A DNA stretch of 64,000 bases from Azospirillum sp. RU38E (GCF_900188385.1 NZ_FZOI01000013.1:62001-126000), one strand, 5' to 3'; positions 53,209 to 63,023 are shown, counted from the stretch's first letter. A program made the numbers and translations. The notes: generated by a model not told the origin, from the letters alone.

Positions 53209-53252
53209 GATGGCTCCTTGAAAGGGAGAATTTGGAAGGGGGCCGCGCGGAT

Positions 53253-53292
53253 AAAAAAACGCGGTGGGGAAGACCGACCATTCCCCACCGCG
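53253..53292 (-). terminator. Terminator between the TonB receptor and esterase genes
   Basis: A perfect 12-bp stem (CGCGGTGGGGAA/TTCCCCACCGCG, nine-base loop) is followed, on the minus strand, by seven T. Esterase expression therefore needs read-through or its own promoter in the 45 bases left. Confidence 0.85.
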
Positions 53293-53310
53293 CCGATCCC
53301 GTAAGCGGGA

Positions 53311-55815
53311 TTAGAACTTGACCTTGACCTGCGCCCCGAAGGAACGCTTCTCCCGCAGGCCCACATTGATGGCATTGTAGGCCGAATAGGTAGTGGTGGG
53401 GGAGAAGATGAAATTATCGGTGATGGAGGTATAGGCATCTTCGTTGAACAGATTGTTCACGAAGAGATCCAGGGAGACGTCGCCCATGGTGACACCGGCC
53501 CGCAGGTTCACCACCTGTGAAGAAGGCGTTTTCACCACATTGGCCACGTCGGACCACATACCGGACTTGTAGGAATAATCAACCCGGGTGAACCAGGAAC
53601 TGTCTTCCCACAGGTCCAGATCACCATTCAACAGCACACCAACGGAAGCGCCGTACTTGGATGTCGACGGCAGCTCGTTGCCCCGGAAGCTGGTGAAGCC
53701 GGTCAACTGGGTGATCAAGGGTGCCCGGTAATTCTTGATCTTGCTGTCATTGATGGAGCCGGCGGCATTCAGGGTGATCAAGTGGCTCAGACGATATGAG
53801 CCGTCGAACTCCAGCCCCTTCATATCCGACCCGCCGGCATTGATAGTGCCGAACACGCTGGAGAAGCCGCCCACCGTGTTGCCAAAGGTTTGAATGACCT
53901 GATTCAACTGGTCACGCCACTGGGAGAAATAGCCGGCAAAAGTGTAGCGCAGCCGACCATTATCACCCGATCCTTTCAGGCCAATTTCATAGGTCGTTAC
54001 CTTTTCCGGGCTGACGAAGACATCCAGGCCCAGATTCTTGGCGAACGTGGCCGACTCACCCGTATAGGTCACCACACCGGAGTTCAGCGCAGCCGGATTG
54101 ACGCCCTTCGCCACGGAGGCATAGGTCATCACCTCATCCGTCCATTGGTACTGGGCGATGAAGCGGGGCAGGAAATTCTCGTACTTCTTGCTGGCCAACA
54201 GGGAGCCGGCGGCATAGGTGCCGACCGGGATGAAGGTGGGATCGGTCACCACCAGATCACGCAGGGGCGAGATATAGGCGTAGAGCTTATCGATCTGATA
54301 ACGGCCTTCGACGCTGGCGGTCAGCGCGTCGGTGATATCGTAGGTGATGCCGAAGAAGCCGCTGAGCGTTTCGTTGCGGGTCTTGCCCGAGGGGGTGACG
54401 CCATTGGCCGGGGTGATGTTATCCAGGACATCAACGGTGCGCTTGGCGCTGGCATTCAGGTAATTGACACCCGTTACGAAGCGCAAATCGCCCTGATCAT
54501 CATAGCCCAGTCGCAGTTCCTGGGAGAAGTCCTTGGACTTGCTTTCCACCAGATAGGAGGAGCTGTAATAGCTGCGCAGGCCATTGGTTGCCGTGGCGGC
54601 GGCATTGGGGATGCCCGAGCTGTCATAATTGACGATATCGGACAGGGAGCCCCACTGCTCGCGGTTCATGCCCGTCAGGGCTGTTACCGTGAAGCCGGTG
54701 TCCGGAATGTCGTAATCGGCGGCCAAATGGTAATGCTGATAGTCGCGGATCAACCCATAACCCTGGACACTATCCTCCGGATCGATCAGACGGTTCTGCT
54801 TGATGGCCAGACGTGAGCGGACATAGCTGTCTACCGCCGTGTTGGAAGCCGGCGACAGGCTGGTCAACGAAGGTGCGGTGCCGCAGATGAAGCGGTTGGT
54901 GCTGGTGAAGCCGAACAGGGCGTTGGTAACAGTGAAGCCGCAATTGGATTGGTTGGCGACGACCACTTTGCCCGTCGCATCCTTGGTTTCGGCAGCGCCA
55001 ATCACACCCATGCCGGCCGGGCCGTCGTCGTCGTGGGAGAACATGCCAAAGGCTTTGATGGTCAGGTTTTCCGTCGGTTTGACCACCACCAGCCCATTGA
55101 CATTGTAGTTGGACTGGTCACCCAGCGTTTCCTCGCGATTGGCACCGTTCCTGTAGCTGCCATCCTTGGAATCCTTGCTGCCGGCGATGCGGAAGGACAG
55201 CTTGTCTTCCAGGATCGGGGCTTCCAGTTCCCCCTGCAGGCGGTAACTGTTGCGGCTGGCGATGGAGGCGGTGACACTGCCGGCCAGCTTGTCACCCGGT
55301 TCCTTGTTCACCACGTTCAAGGCACCGGCAAAGGTGTTGCGGCCGAAATAGGCCGATTGCGGGCCGCGCAGCAGTTCAACCCGTGCCGGGTTGGAAATGC
55401 TCATCACCGCCGTGGCGGACGAAACGGGCACACCATCAATGAAGGTGGCAACCGGCGTGCTGTCGGTGGTGGCGGGCGTGAAGCCGCGCAGGATCAACTG
55501 CTGGAACGACCGGTCTGCCCGGCCGGAGCTGTTATTGTTGATGTTGAAGCCGGGGGTCTGCTCGGCCAGGTTGGAAACAGTGGTGATGCCACGCTGTTCC
55601 AACTGCTCCGACGTCACAGCCGTGACGGAAACCGGCGTTTTCAGGATATCTTCGGCCCGTTTACGGGCCGTCACCACGATTTCATCCAGCGCGTATTCGT
55701 CCGCCGCCGGCTTTTCCTTCTCCGCAGTCTGTGCCTGGGCCGGCAATGCGGCCGCAGCGATGCTCAACGCCAGGGCAGAAACGCCCAGCGTGTGACGGAA
55801 ATAAACCCCCTTCAT
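53311..55815 (-). CDS. TonB-dependent outer-membrane receptor
   Basis: An 834-residue receptor with a signal peptide (LGVSALALSIAAAALPAQAQ). The plug domain begins at DEIVVTARKRAEDILKTPVS, with ARVELLRGPQSAYFGRNTFAGAL. A 22-strand barrel follows, with terminal strand KRSFGAQVKVKF ending in aromatic Phe as expected. AAGGGGAG precedes the ATG at 55815. A LacI-type operator (56040-56055) and the neighbouring esterase point to uptake of a sugar or plant-derived ester rather than a siderophore; this is inference. Confidence 0.95.
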   Translation of the reverse strand: MKGVYFRHTLGVSALALSIAAAALPAQAQTAEKEKPAADEYALDEIVVTARKRAEDILKTPVSVTAVTSEQLEQRGITTVSNLAEQTPGFNINNNSSGRADRSFQQLILRGFTPATTDSTPVATFIDGVPVSSATAVMSISNPARVELLRGPQSAYFGRNTFAGALNVVNKEPGDKLAGSVTASIASRNSYRLQGELEAPILEDKLSFRIAGSKDSKDGSYRNGANREETLGDQSNYNVNGLVVVKPTENLTIKAFGMFSHDDDGPAGMGVIGAAETKDATGKVVVANQSNCGFTVTNALFGFTSTNRFICGTAPSLTSLSPASNTAVDSYVRSRLAIKQNRLIDPEDSVQGYGLIRDYQHYHLAADYDIPDTGFTVTALTGMNREQWGSLSDIVNYDSSGIPNAAATATNGLRSYYSSSYLVESKSKDFSQELRLGYDDQGDLRFVTGVNYLNASAKRTVDVLDNITPANGVTPSGKTRNETLSGFFGITYDITDALTASVEGRYQIDKLYAYISPLRDLVVTDPTFIPVGTYAAGSLLASKKYENFLPRFIAQYQWTDEVMTYASVAKGVNPAALNSGVVTYTGESATFAKNLGLDVFVSPEKVTTYEIGLKGSGDNGRLRYTFAGYFSQWRDQLNQVIQTFGNTVGGFSSVFGTINAGGSDMKGLEFDGSYRLSHLITLNAAGSINDSKIKNYRAPLITQLTGFTSFRGNELPSTSKYGASVGVLLNGDLDLWEDSSWFTRVDYSYKSGMWSDVANVVKTPSSQVVNLRAGVTMGDVSLDLFVNNLFNEDAYTSITDNFIFSPTTTYSAYNAINVGLREKRSFGAQVKVKF

Positions 55816-56039
55816 CCTCAACTCCCCTTCGTGTCTTCGTGTGAAAGCGTCCCGATGCCGGCTTCTTGTTGGGCGTAAAGCACCCCCGCGCACGGATGCC
55901 GGCATCATCCGCGTTCGATCTGTTCTGGTTTTTCATTTGGCTTGTGGCCGAGGTGTGGAGGTTGAGGCCTCCGCACGCGTCAACTGTTGGGTTTTGTCCC
56001 AAAACTTATCAAAATTATTCAACCTGTGTGTCCGTCACA

Positions 56040-56055
56040 TGGACAACGTTGTCCC
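56040..56055 (-). promoter_or_regulatory. LacI/GalR-type palindrome upstream of the TonB receptor
   Basis: GGACAACGTTGTCC (56041-56054) is a perfect 14-bp palindrome with the central CG expected of LacI-family operators. It lies about 225 bases upstream of the receptor start. The rest of the 300-base gap (55816-56114) shows an inverted repeat, GTTTTGGGACAAAAC-like, and no gene. Confidence 0.55.
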
Positions 56056-56114
56056 CAGGCTCCATCCAGGTTCTGAATGGGTATGGTCCAATCGGTAACA
56101 GAGGGGGAGTTGTT

Positions 56115-56214
56115 GCACCTTACGCGGTGCTGGCCCGACCGTGGGTCGGGCCGCGCGGCAGCGATCGCTGCCGTATCAACTTGCGATGAGGCGAACTTAT
56201 CGCAAGTTGTATCA
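56115..56214. repeat. Hairpin-cascade repeat, copy D
   Basis: Four consecutive hairpins: GCACC/GGTGC (56115-56130), GGCCCGACC/GGTCGGGCC (56132-56152), the perfect 18-bp palindrome CGGCAGCGATCGCTGCCG (56156-56173), and CAACTTGCGAT/ATCGCAAGTTG (56177-56209). The last stem shares TTGCGATG with copy B. It ends at the stop codon of the leftward phosphopantetheinyl transferase gene. A long first hairpin as in A-C is not obvious. Confidence 0.65.
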
Positions 56215-56988
56215 GGCCATCACCGGCACGCCATCCGCCAGGGCAGCCAGACCGTCGGCCGTGACCTTCAGATGGCGGGGCTTGGTGGTGGGGCCATTGA
56301 TGCCGGCGACCGCCAGCAGATAGCCGTCCAGATGCCATTGTTCCAGCTGCCACTGCCCGGCCTGCCGCAACCATTCCTCATGGCAGTCAAGGCCGGGGCT
56401 GCTGCCGTCATCATCGGCGGCGGGGGTGACGCTGAAGCCGGTTAGTTCCTGCGACAGGCCCCGGCCGGTGGCCTTGATCACGGCTTCCTTCAGGTTCCAG
56501 ATGCGCATAAAGCGTTCCCGCTTGTCAGCCTCCGCCTCAATGGCGGCGATCTGGGCCACCTCTGCGGTGGAGAACCAGCGGTCAGCAATCTCCAGCTCCG
56601 GTTCCCGGCGGGGGCAAAGCTGTTCCACATCCACCCCCACCTCGCCTTGCGGGGCGATGGCCACGGCCACCATGCCGCGCGTATGGCTGATGCTGAAGGG
56701 GGCGCCACCGCGCACCAGGGCCGGCTTGCCCCAGGTGCCGGCGTTGAAGGCAAGCTGCGTCGGCGACCGGCCCAGCCAGGCACCCAGGAACAGGCGCAAC
56801 AGGCCATGGGCGGCGATGTAGGAATGGCGGTCGGCGTCGAAATGGAAACTTGCGGCACGGTCCTGTTCACCAGCATCCAGAAGCTGATGCAGGGAAGCCA
56901 GATCGCGCGATCCCAGCCCATCGACCGACAGGCTGACAATAATGGTTTCGTTCCGCCAATCGCCGCGCATGGCAATCCCGTCCCGCAT
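56212..56988 (-). CDS. 4'-phosphopantetheinyl transferase (Sfp type)
   Basis: A 258-residue enzyme of the Sfp/AcpT class. The magnesium and CoA motifs are VGVDVEQL and WNLKEAVIKATGRGL, with PFSISHTRG upstream. It attaches the CoA phosphopantetheine arm to carrier proteins of fatty acid, polyketide or non-ribosomal peptide synthesis. No synthase is in the window, so its partner is elsewhere. The start at 56988 is preceded by GGGGGAACAGG; an alternative is 56970. Confidence 0.9.
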   Translation of the reverse strand: MRDGIAMRGDWRNETIIVSLSVDGLGSRDLASLHQLLDAGEQDRAASFHFDADRHSYIAAHGLLRLFLGAWLGRSPTQLAFNAGTWGKPALVRGGAPFSISHTRGMVAVAIAPQGEVGVDVEQLCPRREPELEIADRWFSTAEVAQIAAIEAEADKRERFMRIWNLKEAVIKATGRGLSQELTGFSVTPAADDDGSSPGLDCHEEWLRQAGQWQLEQWHLDGYLLAVAGINGPTTKPRHLKVTADGLAALADGVPVMA

Positions 56989-57232
56989 CCTGTTCCCCCA
57001 TTTTTTGATGCGGCGGATCATAGGGCGGAACGAAGCATTTGGTAAGGAAAACAGCCCCGACCTGAACAGGGGACCGCCCCGCGATTCAGTCAATCCCGTG
57101 GTGACAGGCTCCCAACCTTTCCATCGTATACGAAACAGAGAAACCCCATTGACCTTTTTGCTGATGGCTTCACTATCCATTGTTTGAAACGCCGGGGCGA
57201 CTGGACGGACGCCGGCGGGGGGAGAGTGGGGA

Positions 57233-59695
57233 ATGATGGTTTTCAAGCGCTGCGCGGCGGCCGTGCTGGCCACGCTGCTATTGTGTTTTCTGCCATCCCT
57301 GCCGGTCGCGGCGGATGCGATTGAACAGACCAAGGGCAGTTGGAAGGATAAGTTCCGCCAGTTGGAGGTGGACCTGCCCACGCCCAACACCTACCGCACG
57401 GCGTCGGGCGCGCCCGGCCACCAATATTGGCAGCAGCGGGCCGATTACCGCATCAATGCCAAGCTGGATGCGGCGGCCAAGCGCATCACCGCGTCAGAAA
57501 CCATCCGCTACAGCAATAATTCGCCCGACGCCCTGCCCTACCTGTGGCTGCAGCTGGACCAGAATATCTACAAGGATAAATCGATTGCTGAGCTGACCCG
57601 CACCAGCGGGGAGGATCGGATCAGCTATGACACGCTGGCCCGCGCCCAGATGATGAAGGATATCAAATACGGGTTCGAAATCGCCAAGGTGACCGATGAT
57701 CGCGGCAGCCCGCTGCCCTATGTCATCGTTGATACCATGATGCGGATCGACCTGCGCCAGCCGCTGGCGCCGGGCGCCTCGGTCAGCTTCTCCATCGACT
57801 GGGCCTTCAACATCATCAACCAGGACCGGATCGGCGGCCGCAGCGGCTATGAGCATTTCACGGAGCCGGACAGCGACCTGTTCTTCATCGCCCAATGGTT
57901 CCCCCGCATGGCCGCCTATACCGATTATGCCGGCTGGCAGCACAAGGCCTTTCTGGGTCGGGGGGAGTTCACGCTGGAATTTGGCAATTACGATGTCTCT
58001 CTGACCGTGCCGGCCGACCATATCGTCTCGGCCAGCGGGGAGCTGCGCAATGCCAGCGATGTGCTGACCGAAACCCAGCGCAGCCGGCTGGAGAAGGCCC
58101 GCACCGCCAAGCAGCCTGTCTTCATCGTCACCCCGGAAGAGGCGGCGGAGAATGAGAAGGCGACCGACAAGGAGATGCGCACCTGGGTGTTCCGCGCCCA
58201 GAATGTGCGCGACTTTGCCTTCGCCAGCTCAAACAAATTCATCTGGGATGCCATGGGCTATCGCCAGGAGGATCAGGCCCAGCCGGAAGTGATGGCCATG
58301 TCCTTCTATCCCAAGGAGGCGGAGCCGCTCTGGTCGAAATATTCCACCCAGGCGGTGGTGCATACCCTGCGCACCTATTCTAAATTCTCCTTCGCCTATC
58401 CCTATCCCACGGCCCAGTCGGTGAACACGTGGGAAGGCGGGGGCATGGAATATCCGATGATCACCTTCAACGGATATCGCCCCAGCGTGGATAAGAAGAC
58501 GGGCAAGCGCACCTATTCCGCCCAGGCCAAATACGGCCTGATCGGTGTGGTGATCCACGAGATCGGCCATATCTATTTCCCCATGACCGTCAATTCCGAT
58601 GAACGGCAATGGAGCTGGATGGATGAGGGGCTGAACACCTTCCTGCAGAACATCGCCCATCTGGAATGGGAAGAAGGGTTCGGCGGCCAGACCCGTAACC
58701 CCAACCTGCCGGCGCAGATCACCAGCTATATGGTCAGCGAAAATCAGGTGCCGATCATGACGCAGTCGGACAGCGTGCTGCAGTTCGGCCCCAATGCCTA
58801 TACCAAGCCGGCGACGGCGCTGACCATCTTGCGCGAAACCGTGATGGGCCGGGAGCTGTTCGACCACGCCTTCCGCGAATATGCGCGGCGCTGGAAGTTC
58901 AAGCGGCCCACCCCGTCCGACTTCTTCCGCACCATGGAAGATGCGTCGGGCGTGGATCTGGACTGGTTCTGGCGCGGCTGGTTCTATACCACCGACCATG
59001 TCGATATCGACCTCAGCAATGTGCGGGAATATCGCATCGGCAGCGGCGACCCGGACAAGGAGAAGCCGCTGCAGCGCGAAGAGGCGGCGCGTGACCAGCG
59101 TGAACCGCTGGCCAGCATCCATAACCGGGAACAGGGCCTGCAGACGGCGGTGGAGCGCGACCCGTCGCTGAAGGATTTCTATAACGAGAATGACAAGTTC
59201 ACCGTCACCAACAAGGACCGCAACAGCTATCAGGAGATGCTGGAAGGGCTGGAGCCTTGGGAGCGTGAGGCGCTGGCCCGGGCGGAGAAGGAGGGCGACT
59301 GGGTCTATTTCCTGGATTTCGTCAATAAGGGCGGGCTGGTGATGCCGCTGCCCCTGCAACTGACCTTTGCCGACAAAAGCACCGAATTCCTGATGATCCC
59401 GGCGGAAATCTGGCGGTACAATTCCAGGAAGGTGACCAAGATGTTGATCCGGCCCAAGCAGATTGTCGCCGTCGATCTGGATCCGCGGCAGGAAATTGCC
59501 GATGCCGACCCGTCCAATAACAGCTTCCCCCGGCGTATCCAGGCTTCCCGTCTGGAACTCTACAAGGACAAGCGGGATGAGAAGAACCTGATGGCCGACA
59601 TGCTGGTGGAGCTGAAGGCCAAGGAAGGGGAGAAGGGCAAGGGGGCGGAATCCGGCAAGGATGTGCCGCTGGCCCCGGCGGGGGAGGCGAAGTGA
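57233..59695 (+). CDS. Secreted M1-family (aminopeptidase N-like) metallopeptidase
   Basis: An 820-residue protein with a signal peptide (AAAVLATLLLCFLPSLPVAA). The gluzincin site is complete: H442-E-I-G-H446 then, 18 residues on, Glu465 in WMDEGLNTF. The substrate-recognition loop reads GGGMEYP in place of GAMEN. A C-terminal extension (about residues 600-820) ends in a Lys/Glu-rich tail. Related exported M1 proteins degrade peptides in the periplasm. Its stop overlaps the start of the next gene. Confidence 0.92.
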   Translation: MMVFKRCAAAVLATLLLCFLPSLPVAADAIEQTKGSWKDKFRQLEVDLPTPNTYRTASGAPGHQYWQQRADYRINAKLDAAAKRITASETIRYSNNSPDALPYLWLQLDQNIYKDKSIAELTRTSGEDRISYDTLARAQMMKDIKYGFEIAKVTDDRGSPLPYVIVDTMMRIDLRQPLAPGASVSFSIDWAFNIINQDRIGGRSGYEHFTEPDSDLFFIAQWFPRMAAYTDYAGWQHKAFLGRGEFTLEFGNYDVSLTVPADHIVSASGELRNASDVLTETQRSRLEKARTAKQPVFIVTPEEAAENEKATDKEMRTWVFRAQNVRDFAFASSNKFIWDAMGYRQEDQAQPEVMAMSFYPKEAEPLWSKYSTQAVVHTLRTYSKFSFAYPYPTAQSVNTWEGGGMEYPMITFNGYRPSVDKKTGKRTYSAQAKYGLIGVVIHEIGHIYFPMTVNSDERQWSWMDEGLNTFLQNIAHLEWEEGFGGQTRNPNLPAQITSYMVSENQVPIMTQSDSVLQFGPNAYTKPATALTILRETVMGRELFDHAFREYARRWKFKRPTPSDFFRTMEDASGVDLDWFWRGWFYTTDHVDIDLSNVREYRIGSGDPDKEKPLQREEAARDQREPLASIHNREQGLQTAVERDPSLKDFYNENDKFTVTNKDRNSYQEMLEGLEPWEREALARAEKEGDWVYFLDFVNKGGLVMPLPLQLTFADKSTEFLMIPAEIWRYNSRKVTKMLIRPKQIVAVDLDPRQEIADADPSNNSFPRRIQASRLELYKDKRDEKNLMADMLVELKAKEGEKGKGAESGKDVPLAPAGEAK

Positions 59696-60213
59696 GGCGC
59701 CGGTCTTTATTGGCCCTGATGGGGGGCGGTCTGCTGTTGGCCGCCCCCCTGCCGGCCCAGGCCCACCGGGCCAAGGCGGCCCTGACCCTGGTGCGCTGGA
59801 ATGCGGCCGCCAAGCTGCTGGAGGTGGAGCATAAGCTGCACGCCCATGATGCGGAGGTGGCGCTGAGCCAGCAGGCCGGCATCGCCACGCCGGACCTGTC
59901 CCGGCTGGAGGATCAGGCCAAGCTGGCGCTGTATGTGGAGGCCCGTTTCAGCCTGACCCCGCCGGGGGGTAAGCCATTGCCCCTGAAGCTGCTGGGGGCG
60001 GAGCTGGAGGGCGATCATGTTTTCATTTATCAGGAACTGGCCCTGCCGGCCCCGCCCCAGGCGTTGGCGGTAGAGGATGGCATCCTGCGCGATGTTTTCC
60101 GCACCCAGCTCAATCAGGTGAATTTCGACATGGCCGGCGGCGACCCGGCCCATATCCGGACCCTCACCTTCAACGGTCAGGATAAGGCGGAGAGCGTGAC
60201 GTTTGATCGGTAG
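59692..60213 (+). CDS. DUF6702-like secreted protein, partner of the M1 peptidase
   Basis: A 173-residue exported protein. It has GTG start in overlap with the peptidase stop (GTGA) and a signal peptide RRRSLLALMGGGLLLAAPLP. The mature part begins AHRAKAALTLVRWN, with EVEHKLHAHDAEVAL, a pattern shared with DUF6702 proteins that commonly accompany secreted M1 peptidases. It is predicted to be beta-rich; the role is unknown. Confidence 0.8.
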   Translation: MRRRSLLALMGGGLLLAAPLPAQAHRAKAALTLVRWNAAAKLLEVEHKLHAHDAEVALSQQAGIATPDLSRLEDQAKLALYVEARFSLTPPGGKPLPLKLLGAELEGDHVFIYQELALPAPPQALAVEDGILRDVFRTQLNQVNFDMAGGDPAHIRTLTFNGQDKAESVTFDR

Positions 60214-60235
60214 GGGGGAGGGGCTTGCCCCTCCT

Positions 60236-60820
60236 TCACAAATCCAGACTGAGTTCCGTGCCCGGCCGCGTGCTGTGGTCGTGCCAATGCAGGTTACAGC
60301 GGGGCTCGTACAGGTCGGCCTGGCCCAGTTCGACGGTGCGGTCGTTGCTGTGCTTCTTGAAGCTCTTATGCGCATCATGGCCGCAGACGGCGCAGCGGGC
60401 GCGCAGCTTCTGGATGCCGTCGGCCATGGCGGCCAGGGTAGCGGTCAGCGGAAAGGCGCGGCCGCGCCAATCCATATCCAGCCCGGCCACGGCCACATCG
60501 ATGCCACGGGCCAGCAGGGCGCGTACATCCTCCACCAGATCGCCCTGGTAATGTGGATCGGTGCAGAACTGCACCTCATCAATGAAGACGGCGGAAATCT
60601 GGTCCGCAACGGGCGGCATCCGGGTGATGGGCATGGCGTCAAAGCCGATACCATCATGGTTCACCACCCGGTCCTGGGCATAGCGCACATCGAAGGCGGG
60701 CTTCAGCAGCATGATGTGGGAACCGGTGCCGTGCGTGTACCAGATGGCCCGCTTCAATATCTCCGTCGATTTGCCGGAGAACATCGGCCCGCAGATCACT
60801 TCCAGCTTCCCGTACCGCAT
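60236..60820 (-). CDS. tdk: Thymidine kinase
   Basis: A 194-residue type II thymidine kinase. The P-loop is GPMFSGKSTEIL, Walker B is AVFIDEVQF, and the zinc-binding half-site is CAVCG with a later Cys in PRCNLHWHDH. It phosphorylates thymidine for nucleotide salvage. Upstream to the right is the divergent methyltransferase gene. Confidence 0.95.
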   Translation of the reverse strand: MRYGKLEVICGPMFSGKSTEILKRAIWYTHGTGSHIMLLKPAFDVRYAQDRVVNHDGIGFDAMPITRMPPVADQISAVFIDEVQFCTDPHYQGDLVEDVRALLARGIDVAVAGLDMDWRGRAFPLTATLAAMADGIQKLRARCAVCGHDAHKSFKKHSNDRTVELGQADLYEPRCNLHWHDHSTRPGTELSLDL

Positions 60821-60917
60821 CCGCAGAACCTTTCCACACCCGCATTCCTGTAAGGCGGCGATCTATAGGCGAGATCGCCGAAGCGTGCCATTAAAAGCGA
60901 AAGCGTCGTTTCTGGAT

Positions 60918-62429
60918 ATGGGCGAGATGCAAGGCTGGACCGAAGGATATGTAACGGAGATCGGCTACACCCACGGGTTCCACGTGGAACTGCTGCCGTG
61001 GGAGATGGCGGCGGCCCTGCCCGATGCCCCGATCAGCCCTGGCCAGCCGTTTGATTATTGCGAGCTGGGTTTCGGCCAGGGCTTCAGCCTGGCCCTGATG
61101 GCGGCGGCCAACCCGCAGGCCCGCTTCTGGGGCAATGATTTCAACCCGGACCATGTGGCCCATGTGCGCGGGCTGGCCGAGGCGGCGGGGCTGTCTAACC
61201 TGACGGTCAGCGAAAAGGGCTTTCGGGATTACCGGCGGCAGCCCGACCTGCCGGCCTTTGACATGATCGCCCTGCATGGCGTCTGGTCCTGGGTGGGGCC
61301 GGCGGCGCGGGCCGATGTGGTGCGCTTCATTGAGGCCAAACTGAAGCCCGGCGGGTTGGTCTATATCGGTTACAATGTGCTGCCGGGCTGGGCGCAATAT
61401 CTGCCGCTGCGCCGCTTGATGCTGGAGCAGGCAAGGCGGACGGCGGGCGATCTGCCGGCGCGCATCGGGGCGGCGCTGGAACTGGCCAGCCGGCTGGAAG
61501 GGCAGGGGGCGGATTATTTCCGCATCAATCCCACCCTCTCCCCCCGGCTGGCCCAGTTGCGGGGGCGCCCGGCCCAGTATCTGGCGCATGAATATTTCAA
61601 TGAGAGCTGGGAGCCGGTCTATTTTGCCGATATCGCCGCCGATCTGGCGGCCATCGACGTGCATTTCGCCGGCCAGCGCCGTGCAGCCGACCGCTGGGAA
61701 GCGGCGCTGCAGGCCCCCGCCATTGCGGAAGCGGCAGGGCCGGCAGGGAATGATGATCCCGTCTTTGTGGAGATGCTGCGCGATTATCTGACCAACCGAC
61801 CGTTCCGCCGTGACCTGTTCCGCCGGGGCGGCGGCGTACCGGCAGCGCCTGTCCGGGATCCAAGCTGGGCGGCGCTGGGCCACCCGCGTGACCTGCCGCG
61901 CCGGGCCACCCTGCCCGGCGGCAGCACGGTGGAACCGGATTGGCATCTGTCGCAGGACATCCTGGCCAGCCTGCAGGCGGGGCCATTGCCCCTGTCGGTG
62001 CTGCAGGCCCGCCATGGCGCGGGGGTGCCGGGGGCGCTGGGCCTGCTGGCGGCACTGGACCTGCTGGCGCCGGCCCTGCCGCCTGCAGGGCTGGCGGCGC
62101 GGGCGACGACGGCGCAGCGGCTCAACGCCGTGATCCTGCAGCAGGCGCTGCAGGTTGACCGGCTGCAGGCGCTGGCCTGCCCCGCCACCGGCGGCGCCAT
62201 CGCCGTGGATCGGGTGGAACAGCTTTTCCTGCACGCCCTTGGCCAGCAGGCGGCCGACCCCGCAAAGGCTGCCTGGGACGTTCTGGCGGCGTCTGGTCAG
62301 CGGCTGTTGCGCGACGGTCGCCTTTTGGAAACGCCGAAACAGAATCTCGTGGAACTGGAGGAACGCTGGCAGCGTTTCCGTCAGCGTCGGCTTCCGCTGC
62401 TGCAGGGCCTTGGTGCAGTGCAGCAGTAA
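60918..62429 (+). CDS. SAM-dependent methyltransferase with methyltransferase regulatory domain
   Basis: A 503-residue protein. The SAM-binding site is YCELGFGQGFSLALMA, followed by GNDFNPDHVAH and DMIALHGVWSWV. The segment from about residue 190 (LAHEYFNESWEPVYFADIA) matches the 'methyltransferase regulatory domain' family that accompanies this class I fold. The C-terminal 130 residues are an Ala/Leu-rich helical region. The start is uncertain: the ATG at 60918 is used, with alternatives at 60927 or upstream. The substrate is unknown. Confidence 0.85.
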   Translation: MGEMQGWTEGYVTEIGYTHGFHVELLPWEMAAALPDAPISPGQPFDYCELGFGQGFSLALMAAANPQARFWGNDFNPDHVAHVRGLAEAAGLSNLTVSEKGFRDYRRQPDLPAFDMIALHGVWSWVGPAARADVVRFIEAKLKPGGLVYIGYNVLPGWAQYLPLRRLMLEQARRTAGDLPARIGAALELASRLEGQGADYFRINPTLSPRLAQLRGRPAQYLAHEYFNESWEPVYFADIAADLAAIDVHFAGQRRAADRWEAALQAPAIAEAAGPAGNDDPVFVEMLRDYLTNRPFRRDLFRRGGGVPAAPVRDPSWAALGHPRDLPRRATLPGGSTVEPDWHLSQDILASLQAGPLPLSVLQARHGAGVPGALGLLAALDLLAPALPPAGLAARATTAQRLNAVILQQALQVDRLQALACPATGGAIAVDRVEQLFLHALGQQAADPAKAAWDVLAASGQRLLRDGRLLETPKQNLVELEERWQRFRQRRLPLLQGLGAVQQ

Positions 62430-62612
62430 AGAGGGGGTACTCCCATCAAGGGGCTGGACAAAGCAGAAAACCTCTAGGGCGACCCGGCGGAAGGTGGTAA
62501 ATTCTGCCTGTGGTGCGGTGCAATAAATTTGTCAAACTTTTTGCCAACCGCATCATTCGCGCGTTCCCCCAATCGCCGCTTCGCGAACCGCCTTGCATGG
62601 AGATCTGGACCT

Positions 62613-62960
62613 ATGCCGCGTAAGCCCAAGAATGCCGAAACCGCTGCCACCACCCTGGTTGAAACCGTCCCGGCAGAGCCGGTGATGCCGCCACCCACCC
62701 CGGCCAAGAAGGCGCGGATGGCCACCAAGGCCGCCAAGGCCCCCGCCGGCCGGACGAAGAAGAAGGCTGCCCCCGTCACTGCCGCCCCGCTTGATCCGGT
62801 TGCTGTGCAGCCCACCACGGAGCAGGTGGCGCATGAGGCCTATCTGCTCTGGCTGAGTGAAGGCCAGCCGGTGGGCAAGGATATGGAACATTGGCTGGTA
62901 GCCGAACAGATCGTTCGCAGCCGTCTGTCTCTGCTGTCGGCGGCCGTCCATACGGCCTGA
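62613..62960 (+). CDS. DUF2934 domain protein with basic linker
   Basis: A 115-residue protein. The first 65 residues are a Lys/Ala/Pro-rich, likely disordered segment (TPAKKARMATKAAKAPAGRT), as in nucleoid-binding tails. The C-terminal 40 residues form the DUF2934 helix pair (VAHEAYLLWLSEGQP then DMEHWLVAEQIV). The function is unknown; small DUF2934 proteins are widespread in alphaproteobacteria. The 180 bases upstream show no gene. Confidence 0.8.
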   Translation: MPRKPKNAETAATTLVETVPAEPVMPPPTPAKKARMATKAAKAPAGRTKKKAAPVTAAPLDPVAVQPTTEQVAHEAYLLWLSEGQPVGKDMEHWLVAEQIVRSRLSLLSAAVHTA

Positions 62961-63023
62961 CCCTGTGGTCGCATCGCCCTTGCCGAGGCGGTGCGACCGT
63001 CCCTGTTCTGACGCCTCCTCGCC

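Noticed and set aside
56212-56988. A biosynthetic gene cluster around the phosphopantetheinyl transferase
   Set aside because: No carrier protein, synthase or tailoring gene is nearby. The enzyme probably serves synthases encoded elsewhere.
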